64,000 bases of DNA from JAGGAG01 sp964638035 (GCA_964638035.1 CAZWXD010000003.1:1-64000), one strand, 5' to 3'; positions 41,552-51,213 are shown, counted from the first letter of the stretch. Program-made: numbers and translations. The notes: a model not told the origin generated them from the sequence alone.

Positions 41552-41935
41552 ATGAAGTTCATGACGATGGTGAAGTCCGTTGAGGCAAGCGAGCCGCCTC
41601 CTGCAGCCCTGATGCAAGCCATCGCCACGATGGGCGAGGAAGCTGCACGGTCCGGCGTCATGGTCCAGATGGGCGGACTCCTGCCCAGTGCCATGGGGGC
41701 CCGCGTCCGGCTCGCCAAGGGGCGCCTCACCGTCACTGACGGTCCCTTCACCGAGGCCAAGGAGGTCCTGGGCGGTTTTGCAGTGTACAGCGTTCCCTCC
41801 AAGGCCGAGGCAATCCGGCTGTCGCAGCAGTTCCTCGAACTGCATCGGCAGCACTGGCCGGGCTGGGAGGGTGAGGTGGAGATCCGGCAACTCTTCGACC
41901 AGGCTGACATGGGCCCGCCGCCCAGCGCACCGTAG
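41552..41935 (+). CDS. DGPF/YCII-domain protein, partner of ECF42 sigma factor
   Basis: 127 residues. It begins MKFMTMVKS and contains VTDGPFTEAKEVLGGFAVY, the DGPF motif that names the family. These YCII-fold proteins occur next to ECF42 sigma factors and are thought to be co-expressed with them rather than act as classical anti-sigma factors. AGGAG lies six bases before the ATG at 41552. The sigma factor gene starts four bases after its stop. Confidence 0.9.
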   Translation: MKFMTMVKSVEASEPPPAALMQAIATMGEEAARSGVMVQMGGLLPSAMGARVRLAKGRLTVTDGPFTEAKEVLGGFAVYSVPSKAEAIRLSQQFLELHRQHWPGWEGEVEIRQLFDQADMGPPPSAP

Positions 41936-41939
41936 CAGC

Positions 41940-43199
41940 ATGAGCAGCGCTTCGCAGATGGTCGAGGCGGTCTACCGCCGTGAGTCCGCCCGGCTCATCG
42001 CCGGGCTGGCTCGCATGCTGCGGGGCGACGTCAGCCTGGCGGAAGACCTGGCGCAGGATGCTTGCCTCCTGGCCCTCGAGCAATGGCCGCGCGACGGCGT
42101 GCCGGACAACCCGGGTGCCTGGTTGATGACCACCGCCAAGCACCGCGCCATTGACCGCCTGCGCCGCATCCGGATGGCGGAGGTGAAGCACCAGCAGATC
42201 GGCCGGGCGCTCGACGACGCGTCGAGCACCCCCGATCTCGACACCTCACTCGACGACCCGGTCGGTGACGACCTGCTCGGCCTGATGTTCATCGCCTGCC
42301 ATCCGGTCCTCTCTGCCGACGCGAGGGTCGCGCTGACCCTGCGGCTCACTGCGGGGCTCACCACAGAGGAGATCGCGCGAGCCTACCTGGTGCCGGTGAG
42401 CACCATCCAGCAGCGCATCGTGCGCGCGAAGCGCACCCTCGCAGCTGCCGGCGTGCCCTTCGAGGTACCCCGCGGCGATGCGCTGGTCCCGCGGGTCGCG
42501 TCGGTCCTGGAGGTGATCTATCTCATCTTCAACGAGGGATACTCCGCCACCACCGGTGATGACTGGATGCGACCCACGCTCTGCGAGGAAGCGCTCCGCC
42601 TTGGGCGCACCCTGGCCCAACTCACGCCCGAACATCCCGAGGCGCACGGCCTCGTGGCGCTGATGGAGTTCCAGTCGTCGCGCACGGCTGCCCGCACCGA
42701 TGCGTCGGGTTCGCCCGTGCTCCTGCTCGACCAGGATCGCCGTCGCTGGGACCAGGATCGCATCCAACGCGGCCGCGCTGCCCTCGGGCGCGTGATGGCG
42801 CTCAAGGGAAGTGCGGGACCCTACGCGCTCCAGGCTGCGATTGCCGGGTGCCATGCCTTTGCCTCCAGCGCCGCCGACACCGACTGGACCACCATTGTGG
42901 CACTCTATGATGCCCTGGTGCAGCTGGCGCCTTCACCTGTCACCGAGCTCAACCGGGCCGTGGCGCTCGCCATGGCGTTCGGTCCCGTCGCCGGTCTCGA
43001 GGTGGTGGATTCCCTGCGGTCGGAACCCCTGCTCCGGGGGTACCACCTCCTTCCCAGTGTCCGGGGTGACTTCCTGCAGAAGCTGGGGCGGTTCGACGAG
43101 GCCCGCGCCGCATTCGAGGAGGCCGCCGCGTTGACAGGCAATGCGCGCGAGCAGGCCCTCCTGCGGGCGCGCGCCGCGGCCTGCGGAGCGCGTCGATGA
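41940..43199 (+). CDS. RNA polymerase sigma factor, ECF42-type with long C-terminal extension
   Basis: 419 residues. Region 2 has VSLAEDLAQDACLLALEQWP and NPGAWLMTTAKHRAIDRLRR; region 4 has TLRLTAGLTTEEIARAYLVPVSTIQQRIVRAKRTLA. About 220 further residues form a helical TPR-like domain (EVIYLIFNEGYSAT, ELNRAVALAMAFGPVAGLEVVD), typical of ECF42 sigma factors, where it replaces an anti-sigma factor in control. No membrane anti-sigma gene is adjacent. It directs transcription of a regulon likely including its own DGPF gene. Confidence 0.92.
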   Translation: MSSASQMVEAVYRRESARLIAGLARMLRGDVSLAEDLAQDACLLALEQWPRDGVPDNPGAWLMTTAKHRAIDRLRRIRMAEVKHQQIGRALDDASSTPDLDTSLDDPVGDDLLGLMFIACHPVLSADARVALTLRLTAGLTTEEIARAYLVPVSTIQQRIVRAKRTLAAAGVPFEVPRGDALVPRVASVLEVIYLIFNEGYSATTGDDWMRPTLCEEALRLGRTLAQLTPEHPEAHGLVALMEFQSSRTAARTDASGSPVLLLDQDRRRWDQDRIQRGRAALGRVMALKGSAGPYALQAAIAGCHAFASSAADTDWTTIVALYDALVQLAPSPVTELNRAVALAMAFGPVAGLEVVDSLRSEPLLRGYHLLPSVRGDFLQKLGRFDEARAAFEEAAALTGNAREQALLRARAAACGARR

Positions 43200-43209
43200 T
43201 GCCCACCCA

Positions 43210-43623
43210 TCAGCGGCAACCGACCTCCACTTCCAGGACGGGCTTCAGGTCCAGGATGGGCGTTCCGTGCACCGCCTCGAGGTGCCGCACCTGGACCCGG
43301 AGGCCCTCGACTGCCACTACCTCTGCATGATGCAACCCGATCGGGTTGGGCCGATCGGGACTCCGGGTGCTGAAGACCCCAGCCTCCTCGCGCCCCGCGT
43401 CCCCGCGCGGGTGGACCCGTAGCACATCGCGCCGCGCAAGGTGCAACCAGGTCAGCACGATCACCATGTCGCCCGGCCTGACGCCGGTGAGGCCGGCGCG
43501 CATGTCGGGTGCGAACTCGAGCCACGCGGAGGGTGCCCCCTCGTCCGGCTGCCGCGGTGCCTGGTCCGTGTTGACGAGGGTCGACCGTACCTGGCCGATC
43601 ACCTTCAAGGTGACTGCCTGCAC
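43210..43623 (-). CDS. TrmO/TsaA-like (UPF0066) methyltransferase domain protein
   Basis: 137 residues from a GTG with GGAGGT upstream. It begins LKVIGQVRSTL and has the family signature STRSPDRPNPIGLHHAEVV followed by VRHLEAVHGTPILDLKPVL. TrmO of E. coli N6-methylates t6A37 of tRNA-Thr using SAM, and has an extra C-terminal domain that is absent here, so this is the single-domain form whose substrate is less certain. It converges on the sigma factor gene. Confidence 0.82.
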   Translation of the reverse strand: MQAVTLKVIGQVRSTLVNTDQAPRQPDEGAPSAWLEFAPDMRAGLTGVRPGDMVIVLTWLHLARRDVLRVHPRGDAGREEAGVFSTRSPDRPNPIGLHHAEVVAVEGLRVQVRHLEAVHGTPILDLKPVLEVEVGCR

Positions 43624-43800
43624 GCTTCACCTCCGCGTTGAATTCCAGACTTCCGCGGGCAGGCGCCCGGCTGAACCTACTGCTTGCCCGCTCCGCCCAG
43701 CGTGGCGCCGCGCCGGCCTCCATAACCAGCGAGCCCACAGCCTCATGCGACAGGATACCGCATCTGCGAGTAGATTGGTGCACTCCCCAGGGGACCATGG

Positions 43801-46512
43801 ATGACTGCAGCCGGGTCGCGCCTCGCCGCCGCTTTGTCCGACCGCTACCGCCTCGAGCGGGAGCTGGGCCAGGGGGGCATGGCCACAGTGTACCTGGCCC
43901 TCGACCTGAAGCACGACCGCAAGGTGGCGATCAAGGTCCTCCATCCCGAGCTGAGTGCCGTCATCGGCGGCGACCGGTTCCTGGCCGAGATCAAGACGAC
44001 GGCCAGCCTGCAGCACCCGCACATCCTGGGACTCATCGATTCCGGGGAGGCCGATGGGCTCCTCTACTATGTCATGCCCTATGTGGCAGGTGAGTCGCTC
44101 CGGGCACGCCTCGTCCGCGACAAGCAACTCCCGGTCGAGGAAGGGCTCCGGCTCACCAGGGAAGTGGCCAGCGCGCTCGACTACGCCCACCGCCAGGGTG
44201 TGGTGCACCGCGACATCAAGCCGGAGAACATCCTGCTGCAGGATGGGGCGGCGCTAGTGGCCGACTTCGGGATCGCGCTCGCCGTGCAGCAGGCGGGCGG
44301 GAGCCGGATGACGCAAACCGGCATGTCGCTGGGCACCCCAGCCTACATGAGCCCCGAGCAGGCAATGGGGGAGCGGGACATCGGGGCCCGGAGCGACGTG
44401 TACGCGCTGGGGGCAATGGCGTACGAGATGCTGGCGGGAGAGCCGCCGTTCACCGGACCCAACTCCCAGGCGATCGTGGCGAAGGTGCTGACCGAACAGC
44501 CCCCGTCGCTCCGCACTAGGCGGCCGATGGTGCCCGCCTCGGTGGAACAGGCGATCGCGACCGCGCTGCAGAAGCTCCCGGCCGATCGCTGGGGGAGTGC
44601 GAAGGAGTTTGCGGCAGCCTTGCAGGACGGCGGGACGGCGCGACGGCGAGACGGCGGGGCGGCGGGGCGGCAGGACGGCGAGTACCCCGCGACGGCGGTG
44701 CTGCCCGCGGCCCGGCGAGTAGTGCCGTCCTGGCGTCGCGCCGTCACGCCGTCGCTGCTTGCCCTCGCCACCCTCGCCGCCCTGTACCTCTACCTCCGCC
44801 CCCAACCAACGCTTCCGCCATCCCGCCTTGCCATCCTGGCACCCGGCCTCGGCGGATCGGGAGCCAGTTCGTCCCTTCACTACCTCGCCTTTACCGAAGA
44901 CGGGCAGGGACTGGTGTACTCGGTGCAGGGTTCCGCCGGGAACGTTCAACTGGTGCGCCAGGACCTGTCCGACGAGGACCCGACGCCGATCCGGGGAGCG
45001 ATCCAGCTGACCGACCCGTTCGTATCGCCCGATGGACAGTACGTCCTGGCCACGCGGGCGCCGGACGGGGCACTGTACCGGATCGCCATGGCCGGTGGCA
45101 CCCCGGAGCCGATCGGGGTCGGGGATCGGCGCGGCCTGGAGGGCATCTGGGCGCCCGACGGTTCGATGTGGCTCAGCGATCTTGAGAACTTCTACCGGCT
45201 CGTGGGCGACTCCGTCGTCTCCACGGTGAAGAACACGGCCTCGCGGCTGCTGCAGGTCCTGCCCGATGGCGTCACCGGCCTGACGGTGCAAGTCCGCCTG
45301 GGCACCGGGTTCGGCCCCGCGTACCTGGTTGACCTGCGCACCGGCAAGGAGTCGTTGCTCCTCACGACCCAGGTCGTCGAGATCCGCTATACGCAGGGGT
45401 ACCTGGTCTTTACCACGCCCACCGCAGCGCTGCAGGCCGTCCCCTTCGACGCCCGTTCGCGACGGGTCACCGGCCAGGCCATGACCCTCGCCGCCAACGT
45501 CTCGCTGACCGGCGCCGGCCGGGCCCAGATGGCGGTGGCACCGAACGGCAACGTGGCCTACATCCCCGAGGAGCCGTACACCCTCGCCCTGGTGGACCGT
45601 GCTGGCGCGAGCCGCCTGGCGACGCAGGAGCGGCACAACTATCACCACCCCATGTTCTCCCCCGATGGGAGCCGCCTGTCCACCGACTATGCCACGACAG
45701 AGGGCCGGAACGTATGGGTGCTGGACCTCGATGAGCACACCATGTCGCGCGCGACCTTCGAGCAGGACGGCCACGACGCCACCTGGACGCCGGACGGGCG
45801 GTTCCTCACCTATATCACGCCCATTCGGGCGCTGGCCGGCCGCCTCGCCCTGCTGCGGAAGCCACCGGGCACGGCCGAACCCGCCGAAACCCTCTTCACC
45901 GGGCCGAACCTCTCGTACACCGGCACCTGGCTCCGCGATGGCAGCGCCCTGCTCACCACCGGTGTGGAGCTCCGGCGTGACACGCTCCGCCCGGACTCGC
46001 TGCAGCCCAGCACCAATTCAGACATTGGCGTCCTGCGGAACGGGGGACGCGGTCCCCTGGAACCGGTTGTGGCGAGTCCCTTCAGCGAACAGTTCGCCGC
46101 CCCGTCGCCCGACGGCCGCTGGCTCGCGTTCGTCTCCAACCAGTCCGGCCGGGAGGAGGTTTACCTGCGCGACCTCGCGAAGCAGGGGGACCAGGTCCTC
46201 GTCTCGGATGGGGGCGGGGTCGAGCCGGTGTGGAGCCCGGACGGGCGTGAGCTGTACTACCGGGAGAACGGTGCCGACCCATACCTGGTCGCGGCGGGCA
46301 TTGCCACCACGCCGGCGCCGCGCGTGCTCGGACGGACCCGGCTCTTCCCCATCAGCGACGTCGTGTCCACCAACCCGCACGCCAACTACGATGTTTCACC
46401 CGATGGCCGCACGTTCGCCATGGTGAGGCGGAGCCCTGCCGCGCGCATCATGGTGATCCAGAACCTCCCGGCCCTCGTGGCGAAGCTGCGGGGCGCGCAG
46501 GACTCCAGGTAG
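43801..46512 (+). CDS. Receptor Ser/Thr protein kinase with beta-propeller sensor (first)
   Basis: 903 residues. The kinase domain (15-275) has the glycine loop GQGGMATV (23-30), Lys45, HRDIKPEN (137-144), DFG (155-157) and APE-equivalent SPEQ. A linker (278-294, Asp/Gly/Arg-rich) is written by seven 8-bp repeats. One transmembrane helix (about 316-333) leads to a C-terminal PD40/TolB-like propeller of about 560 residues outside the membrane. Such kinases phosphorylate cytoplasmic proteins in response to an outside signal. It shares the kinase core with the protein at 55584; a PP2C phosphatase at 53611 may oppose them. Confidence 0.92.
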   Translation: MTAAGSRLAAALSDRYRLERELGQGGMATVYLALDLKHDRKVAIKVLHPELSAVIGGDRFLAEIKTTASLQHPHILGLIDSGEADGLLYYVMPYVAGESLRARLVRDKQLPVEEGLRLTREVASALDYAHRQGVVHRDIKPENILLQDGAALVADFGIALAVQQAGGSRMTQTGMSLGTPAYMSPEQAMGERDIGARSDVYALGAMAYEMLAGEPPFTGPNSQAIVAKVLTEQPPSLRTRRPMVPASVEQAIATALQKLPADRWGSAKEFAAALQDGGTARRRDGGAAGRQDGEYPATAVLPAARRVVPSWRRAVTPSLLALATLAALYLYLRPQPTLPPSRLAILAPGLGGSGASSSLHYLAFTEDGQGLVYSVQGSAGNVQLVRQDLSDEDPTPIRGAIQLTDPFVSPDGQYVLATRAPDGALYRIAMAGGTPEPIGVGDRRGLEGIWAPDGSMWLSDLENFYRLVGDSVVSTVKNTASRLLQVLPDGVTGLTVQVRLGTGFGPAYLVDLRTGKESLLLTTQVVEIRYTQGYLVFTTPTAALQAVPFDARSRRVTGQAMTLAANVSLTGAGRAQMAVAPNGNVAYIPEEPYTLALVDRAGASRLATQERHNYHHPMFSPDGSRLSTDYATTEGRNVWVLDLDEHTMSRATFEQDGHDATWTPDGRFLTYITPIRALAGRLALLRKPPGTAEPAETLFTGPNLSYTGTWLRDGSALLTTGVELRRDTLRPDSLQPSTNSDIGVLRNGGRGPLEPVVASPFSEQFAAPSPDGRWLAFVSNQSGREEVYLRDLAKQGDQVLVSDGGGVEPVWSPDGRELYYRENGADPYLVAAGIATTPAPRVLGRTRLFPISDVVSTNPHANYDVSPDGRTFAMVRRSPAARIMVIQNLPALVAKLRGAQDSR
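44625..44680. repeat. 8-bp tandem repeat in the kinase linker (7 copies)
   Basis: Seven consecutive units of consensus NGACGGCG (GGACGGCG, GGACGGCG, CGACGGCG, AGACGGCG, GGGCGGCG, GGGCGGCA, GGACGGCG). Because 8 is not a multiple of 3, the encoded peptide repeats every 8 residues. Two inverted copies, CGCCGTCA and CGCCGTCG, lie at 44739..44754 just before the membrane helix. Confidence 0.85.
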
Positions 46513-46610
46513 GCGCGCGCACGCAGCGACACCCATCCGCGGCATCGATTGCCACCCCCCGGCAACCGGCGTGACGACGAGCGTGGCGCGGCCCGTCGCT
46601 GGAGCCCTGG

Positions 46611-47144
46611 TCATTGCTCCGCGAGCGTGCCGGCCAGGCGCACGATGGTGTTCATGTTGCGGAAGGTGGCCGGCGCTGCGACGGCCTTCTCCAGCACAGC
46701 GTAGGAGAACCCCGAATCGCTGAGCCCGCCAGCACTCCACCAGTGGATGTCGCGACCACGCACGACAAGGCGATTGGTGGCGTTGGTGAGATGCTCGATG
46801 GCGCGCGCCCGTGCTGGAACGGGCTTCGCGGCGAGGAAGCCCACGTACCGGCTGCCCCCGGTCACGCCTGGAAACGGATCGAGCGCTGCCAGGGCACACA
46901 CCTCGCCCGCCGTCCTGAGGAAGGTGGGCGCCTCGAACCCCAGGGCCCCCTCCAGGGCGGCCTCGATGCGCCGGACCAGTGCGGGCTCGCTCCGGGTCGT
47001 CGCGGAGAACACCACGTTGCCGCTCGCGATGAAGGTGCGAACGTCGCCCAGGCCCAGCGACGAGAACACCTGCGCCAGGCGCGCCATCTTCACCGTGTGG
47101 CCACCCACGTTGATGCCCTTGAGGAACGCCACGTACTGCCCCAT
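46611..47144 (-). CDS. DUF1697 family protein
   Basis: 177 residues. It begins YVAFLKGINVGGHTVKMARLAQVFSSLG, the well-known start of DUF1697 proteins, followed by VRTFIASGNVVFSA and RYVGFLAAKP. The fold is a ferredoxin-like repeat; the function is unknown. The ATG at 47144 shares one base with the stop of the upstream glycosidase gene (TGATG), so they are coupled. About 100 bases with no recognisable feature lie between its end and the kinase gene. Confidence 0.88.
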   Translation of the reverse strand: MGQYVAFLKGINVGGHTVKMARLAQVFSSLGLGDVRTFIASGNVVFSATTRSEPALVRRIEAALEGALGFEAPTFLRTAGEVCALAALDPFPGVTGGSRYVGFLAAKPVPARARAIEHLTNATNRLVVRGRDIHWWSAGGLSDSGFSYAVLEKAVAAPATFRNMNTIVRLAGTLAEQ

Positions 47145-48118
47145 CAGGAACCGGCACCCTGCCCGGCATCGCGCGTGCGCGGCAACGCCACCAGCCCCAG
47201 CGCCACCTTCCTCCACCCGGGCCAGCGCTCGTCGACGCCAGGACCACGCAGGAGGAGCTGGCACGAGATCCCGCCATCGAGCAGGACCGCGTCGCGTGCC
47301 CCCAGGGCACCCATCACTGCCGCCATCTCGGGCGTGGTGAAGCCCAGCGGCAGGTTGAGCAGCATGCCGCCCAGCCCCTCGAAGCGGGTCATCGCCACGA
47401 GCACCTTGCCATCGCGGAGCGTGCCCAGGGCCAGGCGCGCATCGCGGTGTTCCCGGTCGATGCCGCGCTCGTCTGCGACGAGCTGTGCCGGAATGCTCCC
47501 GTCGCCGGAGAGCAGCGTGGGGTAGGACTGGAAGGCGAGGCGCACCCTGCCCCGCTGGCCGGCGATCGCATCGGGCATGACGAGGCCCACCGCACCGGTG
47601 GAATCCACCACGACGGCGGGGGCCAGCGGTCCGCTTCCCGGGGACTGCCGCTCCCGGAACTCCTCAACCACCCACCCCCAGGGTCCATCAACGAACTGTC
47701 CGGCATTCACGGCGAACACTGCGTCGTCCGGCGCCTCGTCGATGGCCCATCGGCCAGCCACTACCCGCCCTGGTGGCGGGTGCACGAGGTGCAGGTCGAG
47801 GCGGGTGGGGTCGAGCCGCACGACGATCACGCGCACCCGGAATGCCTCGCCCGACCCCGACATCGACAGCTGGGCCCACTCCACCCCGTCGGCAACCGGG
47901 CGCCAGCGGAGCTGCGCGGCCACCACCGGATGCGGCCCGGCCCACCTGGCGGGCGCCGAGTCGCTGTGCCACCATACCTGCCAGCCGGCCTCCGTGCGTA
48001 TCGACAACACAGGGCCCCCGGTGGAAACCGGGAGCCCTGCAAGGAGGATGGCCGTCGCCGCGAGTGCCAGCCTCAGATCGGCACACCTGCCTTCTGCAAC
48101 TCGGCGACACGCGGGCAT
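47144..48118 (-). CDS. Phosphodiester glycosidase (NAGPA-like) family protein
   Basis: 324 residues. A hydrophobic segment (LRLALAATAILLAGL) near the N-terminus suggests export. The NAGPA/DUF2233 domain has DDAVFAVNAGQFVDG, LRDGKVLVAMTRFEG and the conserved GARDAVLLDGGISCQLLL at the end. Enzymes of this fold remove N-acetylglucosamine or similar sugars from phosphodiester links; the natural substrate in bacteria is a wall or capsule glycan in known cases. The start overlaps the upstream coiled-coil gene by 46 bases. Confidence 0.82.
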   Translation of the reverse strand: MPACRRVAEGRCADLRLALAATAILLAGLPVSTGGPVLSIRTEAGWQVWWHSDSAPARWAGPHPVVAAQLRWRPVADGVEWAQLSMSGSGEAFRVRVIVVRLDPTRLDLHLVHPPPGRVVAGRWAIDEAPDDAVFAVNAGQFVDGPWGWVVEEFRERQSPGSGPLAPAVVVDSTGAVGLVMPDAIAGQRGRVRLAFQSYPTLLSGDGSIPAQLVADERGIDREHRDARLALGTLRDGKVLVAMTRFEGLGGMLLNLPLGFTTPEMAAVMGALGARDAVLLDGGISCQLLLRGPGVDERWPGWRKVALGLVALPRTRDAGQGAGS

Positions 48119-48972
48119 GCCGCCTTGAGCCCGTCGTTGAGTTCGCTGGAGTTGGGCGCGCCCGGCGCCACGGTGACCGCATTGCCGCAGTAGCTGACCA
48201 GCTGCTCACGCTTGATGTGGTAGCCCTTCATCTCCATCCCGGCGGCCGTGGCCCCCGCCTGCTGGATCTGCTCCGCCGCCATCTGCGACCCGCCGCCCGG
48301 CGCCTTCGGGGCGGTGGGCTCGGCCCCGCAGGCAGCCACGATCCGCTCCGCCTGGCCCCGCTTGAACGCGGACGCCTCGTTGGACGTGCTGATCGCGTCT
48401 GCACCCCGACCCTGCACCCCCGCCATCGTCTTCTGGAAGTCGGCCATCAGCTTGCGGTCGGCCTCGGTGCCGGTGCCGGCCGCAATCCGCTGCGCCGCCT
48501 CCTGCACCTTCAGCGCCTGCGCCTCGAGCGACGCCTGCTCGTCCTCCGACACGTCCGCCTTCCCGGCGGCAGCCTCGCTCTTCCGCTCCAGGGCCTCCTC
48601 CTGCGGCCGCTCCTTCTCGACCAGCTTGTCGCGACACGCCTGCCACTTCTCGGAGGCCTTCTCGTAGGCGCTGCGGTCCCGGTCGTACTGCGCCTGCGCC
48701 TTCTCCCGGTTCTTCTGCTCCTCCTCCGCGCGCTTCATGATGCCAGGCGCCGCAGCGATCTCGGCGGCCAGGCCCTTCTCCAGCGCCGCGAGGTCGGCCG
48801 CCGTGAGGTCAATGCGATCCACCACCACCGGCTTCTTCGTCGGGACACCCGCCGCCGATGCCGCCGCATCAGTCGCCTTCTTCTTGAGCTTGCCGAACTG
48901 CGCCTCGGCGCTGGACGCCGTGACGAGCGCGAGGATCGCCGCGACTGTCGCGGCCGCGACTGCCTGTCTCAT
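48073..48972 (-). CDS. Exported coiled-coil protein of unknown function
   Basis: 299 residues, not recognised. A signal peptide (TVAAILALVTASSAEA) precedes a basic FGKLKKKATDAAASAAG segment, then a long, Lys/Glu/Ala-rich coiled coil (about 75-170, with EEEQKNREKAQAQYDRD) and an alpha-helical C-terminal part with two Cys in the last 60 residues. It may be periplasmic. A possible -10, TATCAT on the minus strand at 49025..49030, lies about 50 bases before the start. It heads the operon with the glycosidase and DUF1697 genes. Confidence 0.65.
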   Translation of the reverse strand: MRQAVAAATVAAILALVTASSAEAQFGKLKKKATDAAASAAGVPTKKPVVVDRIDLTAADLAALEKGLAAEIAAAPGIMKRAEEEQKNREKAQAQYDRDRSAYEKASEKWQACRDKLVEKERPQEEALERKSEAAAGKADVSEDEQASLEAQALKVQEAAQRIAAGTGTEADRKLMADFQKTMAGVQGRGADAISTSNEASAFKRGQAERIVAACGAEPTAPKAPGGGSQMAAEQIQQAGATAAGMEMKGYHIKREQLVSYCGNAVTVAPGAPNSSELNDGLKAACPRVAELQKAGVPI

Positions 48973-49096
48973 GGTGTTGCCTCCCGGGAGCACCCGGTGT
49001 GTGGTCGGAGATGAAACCTGCTCTATGATACGCCCGCCCGGGGCGGAAGGGCAGAGCGTGCGGATCGGGCGGGTGGCCGACCGGGGACGGCCGTCC

Positions 49097-51136
49097 CTAC
49101 CGGGGAAAGGCCTCCGGGAGCCCGCCATCGACCGTCAGGATATCCCCGGTCGTAAAGCGGAACCGGTCGCTGGCCAGGAGCACGGCGAGGTCGGCCACCG
49201 CCTCGGGGGGAATGAGCGATGCACCCATCACGTTCCGCTTCCGGTACTGGTCGAGCTGGGCCTCGAGCGTCACCCCCTTCGCCCTGGCACGCTCCGCGGC
49301 AAAGGAGAGAAAGAGGGGCGTCTCGACCTGGTCGGCATTGATCGCGTTGACCCGAATGCCCATCGGGCCCAGCTCGACCGCGGCGACGCGCAGGGCCTGC
49401 AGCAGGGCGGCCTTGCTGCCGCCATAGGCCGCGGCGTCGCGGCCAGGGGTGAGTGCGGCCTTGGACACCGACACCACGATCGACCCGCCCAGCCCCTGCC
49501 GCTCCATGATCCGGGCGGCGCCGGCCATCGCCCGCACCGCGCCGAGGTAGTGCACCTCGAGCTGGGCCTGCAGCTCTTCACGGGTGAGGTCCACCAGTGG
49601 GGCGAACCGGGGTGGCCGGCCCGCCGTGTAGAAGAGGCAGTCCACCCCACCGAACGCCTCGACGGTGCGGTGAAAGAGTCCATCGAGGCTCGCGTCGCTC
49701 CGCACATCCACGGCGACGGCCACCGCCCGGCCCGGGAACCGGTCGGCGACGGCCGTGGCCACCGACTCGGCGCGCGGCTGGTCCACGTCGGCCACCACCA
49801 CGTGTGCCCCGGTTTCAGCGAACCGATGTGCCGCAGCCTCGCCGATCCCGCTCCCCCCGCCGATGATCACCGCGACCCGCCGCGCGAGGAGGAGCGATGC
49901 CCGTTCCCGCTCGATCTCCTCGTCCACCTTGCGCCGCTCCAAGGGCCAGTGCTCGAAGGCGAAGACCTCCTCCTCGGGAATGAACTCGAACCCGCCCAGC
50001 GCCTCCGCGCCACGGATCGCCTCGAGCGAGGCGCGGTAGCACAGGTTCGCTGTCATGGCGCCCTTCCGGTCCTTGAAGGCCGTCACCATGCCGAGGCCGG
50101 GGACCAGCACCACCTTGGCCCAGTCGGTGATCGGTGCGGTGCCGGCCGGGGCATGCCGCGCATGGTAGGCGGCATACTCCTCCCGCTCGTCGAGCAGCTG
50201 CTGCCGCGCGTGTCGCGCCATCGTGTCCGGGTCATCCGCCGGGTCGAGGGTGAGCCAGAGTGGCCGGCGCCCGGCGCGCAGGATGTGCTCCGGGGTCGCG
50301 ACGCCGCGTGCCGTGACGGCGGGGGTCACGTCGGCTATCGCCTCCCGCACCTCGTCGGATGTGTCGAGATGGAGGACGACCCGGTCGTTGGCGCCCAGCA
50401 CGCCGCGGATCACGGGGAGGATGGCGCCCATGGCCGAAGGGGTGGCCAGGGCGGCCGGCGCCGCGGGTGCAGCCACGGACACCCTCGGCGACTTCGCCGC
50501 CCCCGCTGCCCTCCGCATCATCTCCGACAGCACCGCGCCGCACGCCTCCGTGGTGTCGCCCCACACCACCAGGCCATGGTGCGCCAGGGCCAGTCCGCGT
50601 GCCGCCGGGGGAATGCCATCAGCCAGGCGGTCCACCAGCTGCGCCAGCGGAAAGCCGGGCCGCACGTAGGGCACGTAGACGATCTCGCCCTGGAACACCT
50701 CTCCCACGAGGCGTTCCGCCAGCGGGGTGGAGAGGTTGGTGAGGCGCATGGTGGCCACGTCGTGGGTGTGCACGATCACGCGGTGCGGCAGGATCGAGTG
50801 GAGCGGGGTCTCCACGCTGGGCACCGGCCCCTCACGGCCCAGCATGCTGCCCGCCATGAACTGCATCATCTCGCGGTCGCTCATCGAGGCCACACCCCGG
50901 AGGCCCGCCAGCGCGTCGAGTGCGAGGCGGCTGAAGCCCGCCCGCCCGATCGTTCGCATGTCGGTGCCGCTCCCCTTCACGAACAGGGTGCGCACCATGC
51001 GGCCTGTCGCATCCGGCGACTCGAGCTTGATGGAGGAGTTGCCGCCGCCCGGCTGCACCAGGCGCACGTCCCGGCCCACCTGGTTGGAAAGCTGGACGAG
51101 CTGGTCGAGCGGGTCACCCGCGATAGGCTGGGTCAT
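49097..51136 (-). CDS. Bifunctional rhamnulose-1-phosphate aldolase / short-chain dehydrogenase
   Basis: 679 residues. The N-terminal class II aldolase domain (about 1-390) has VQPGGGNSSIKL, the metal-binding HSILPHRVIVHTHD and ALAHHGLVVWG; it should split rhamnulose-1-phosphate to DHAP and lactaldehyde. The C-terminal SDR domain (about 425-679) has the NAD loop IIGGGSGIGEAAAHRF, the active-site AAYGGSKAA (Tyr-x3-Lys) and VNAINADQVETP, and would oxidise or reduce the lactaldehyde. The fusion is the known RhaD-SDR form of rhamnose degradation. No other rhamnose genes are beside it. Confidence 0.9.
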   Translation of the reverse strand: MTQPIAGDPLDQLVQLSNQVGRDVRLVQPGGGNSSIKLESPDATGRMVRTLFVKGSGTDMRTIGRAGFSRLALDALAGLRGVASMSDREMMQFMAGSMLGREGPVPSVETPLHSILPHRVIVHTHDVATMRLTNLSTPLAERLVGEVFQGEIVYVPYVRPGFPLAQLVDRLADGIPPAARGLALAHHGLVVWGDTTEACGAVLSEMMRRAAGAAKSPRVSVAAPAAPAALATPSAMGAILPVIRGVLGANDRVVLHLDTSDEVREAIADVTPAVTARGVATPEHILRAGRRPLWLTLDPADDPDTMARHARQQLLDEREEYAAYHARHAPAGTAPITDWAKVVLVPGLGMVTAFKDRKGAMTANLCYRASLEAIRGAEALGGFEFIPEEEVFAFEHWPLERRKVDEEIERERASLLLARRVAVIIGGGSGIGEAAAHRFAETGAHVVVADVDQPRAESVATAVADRFPGRAVAVAVDVRSDASLDGLFHRTVEAFGGVDCLFYTAGRPPRFAPLVDLTREELQAQLEVHYLGAVRAMAGAARIMERQGLGGSIVVSVSKAALTPGRDAAAYGGSKAALLQALRVAAVELGPMGIRVNAINADQVETPLFLSFAAERARAKGVTLEAQLDQYRKRNVMGASLIPPEAVADLAVLLASDRFRFTTGDILTVDGGLPEAFPR

Positions 51137-51213
51137 GCCGGAACATATCGGGCGCGGCGCCCGTACGGGACACCGGGTAGAATCCGCCAACCCATCCAAC
51201 CACCGAGGATCCC

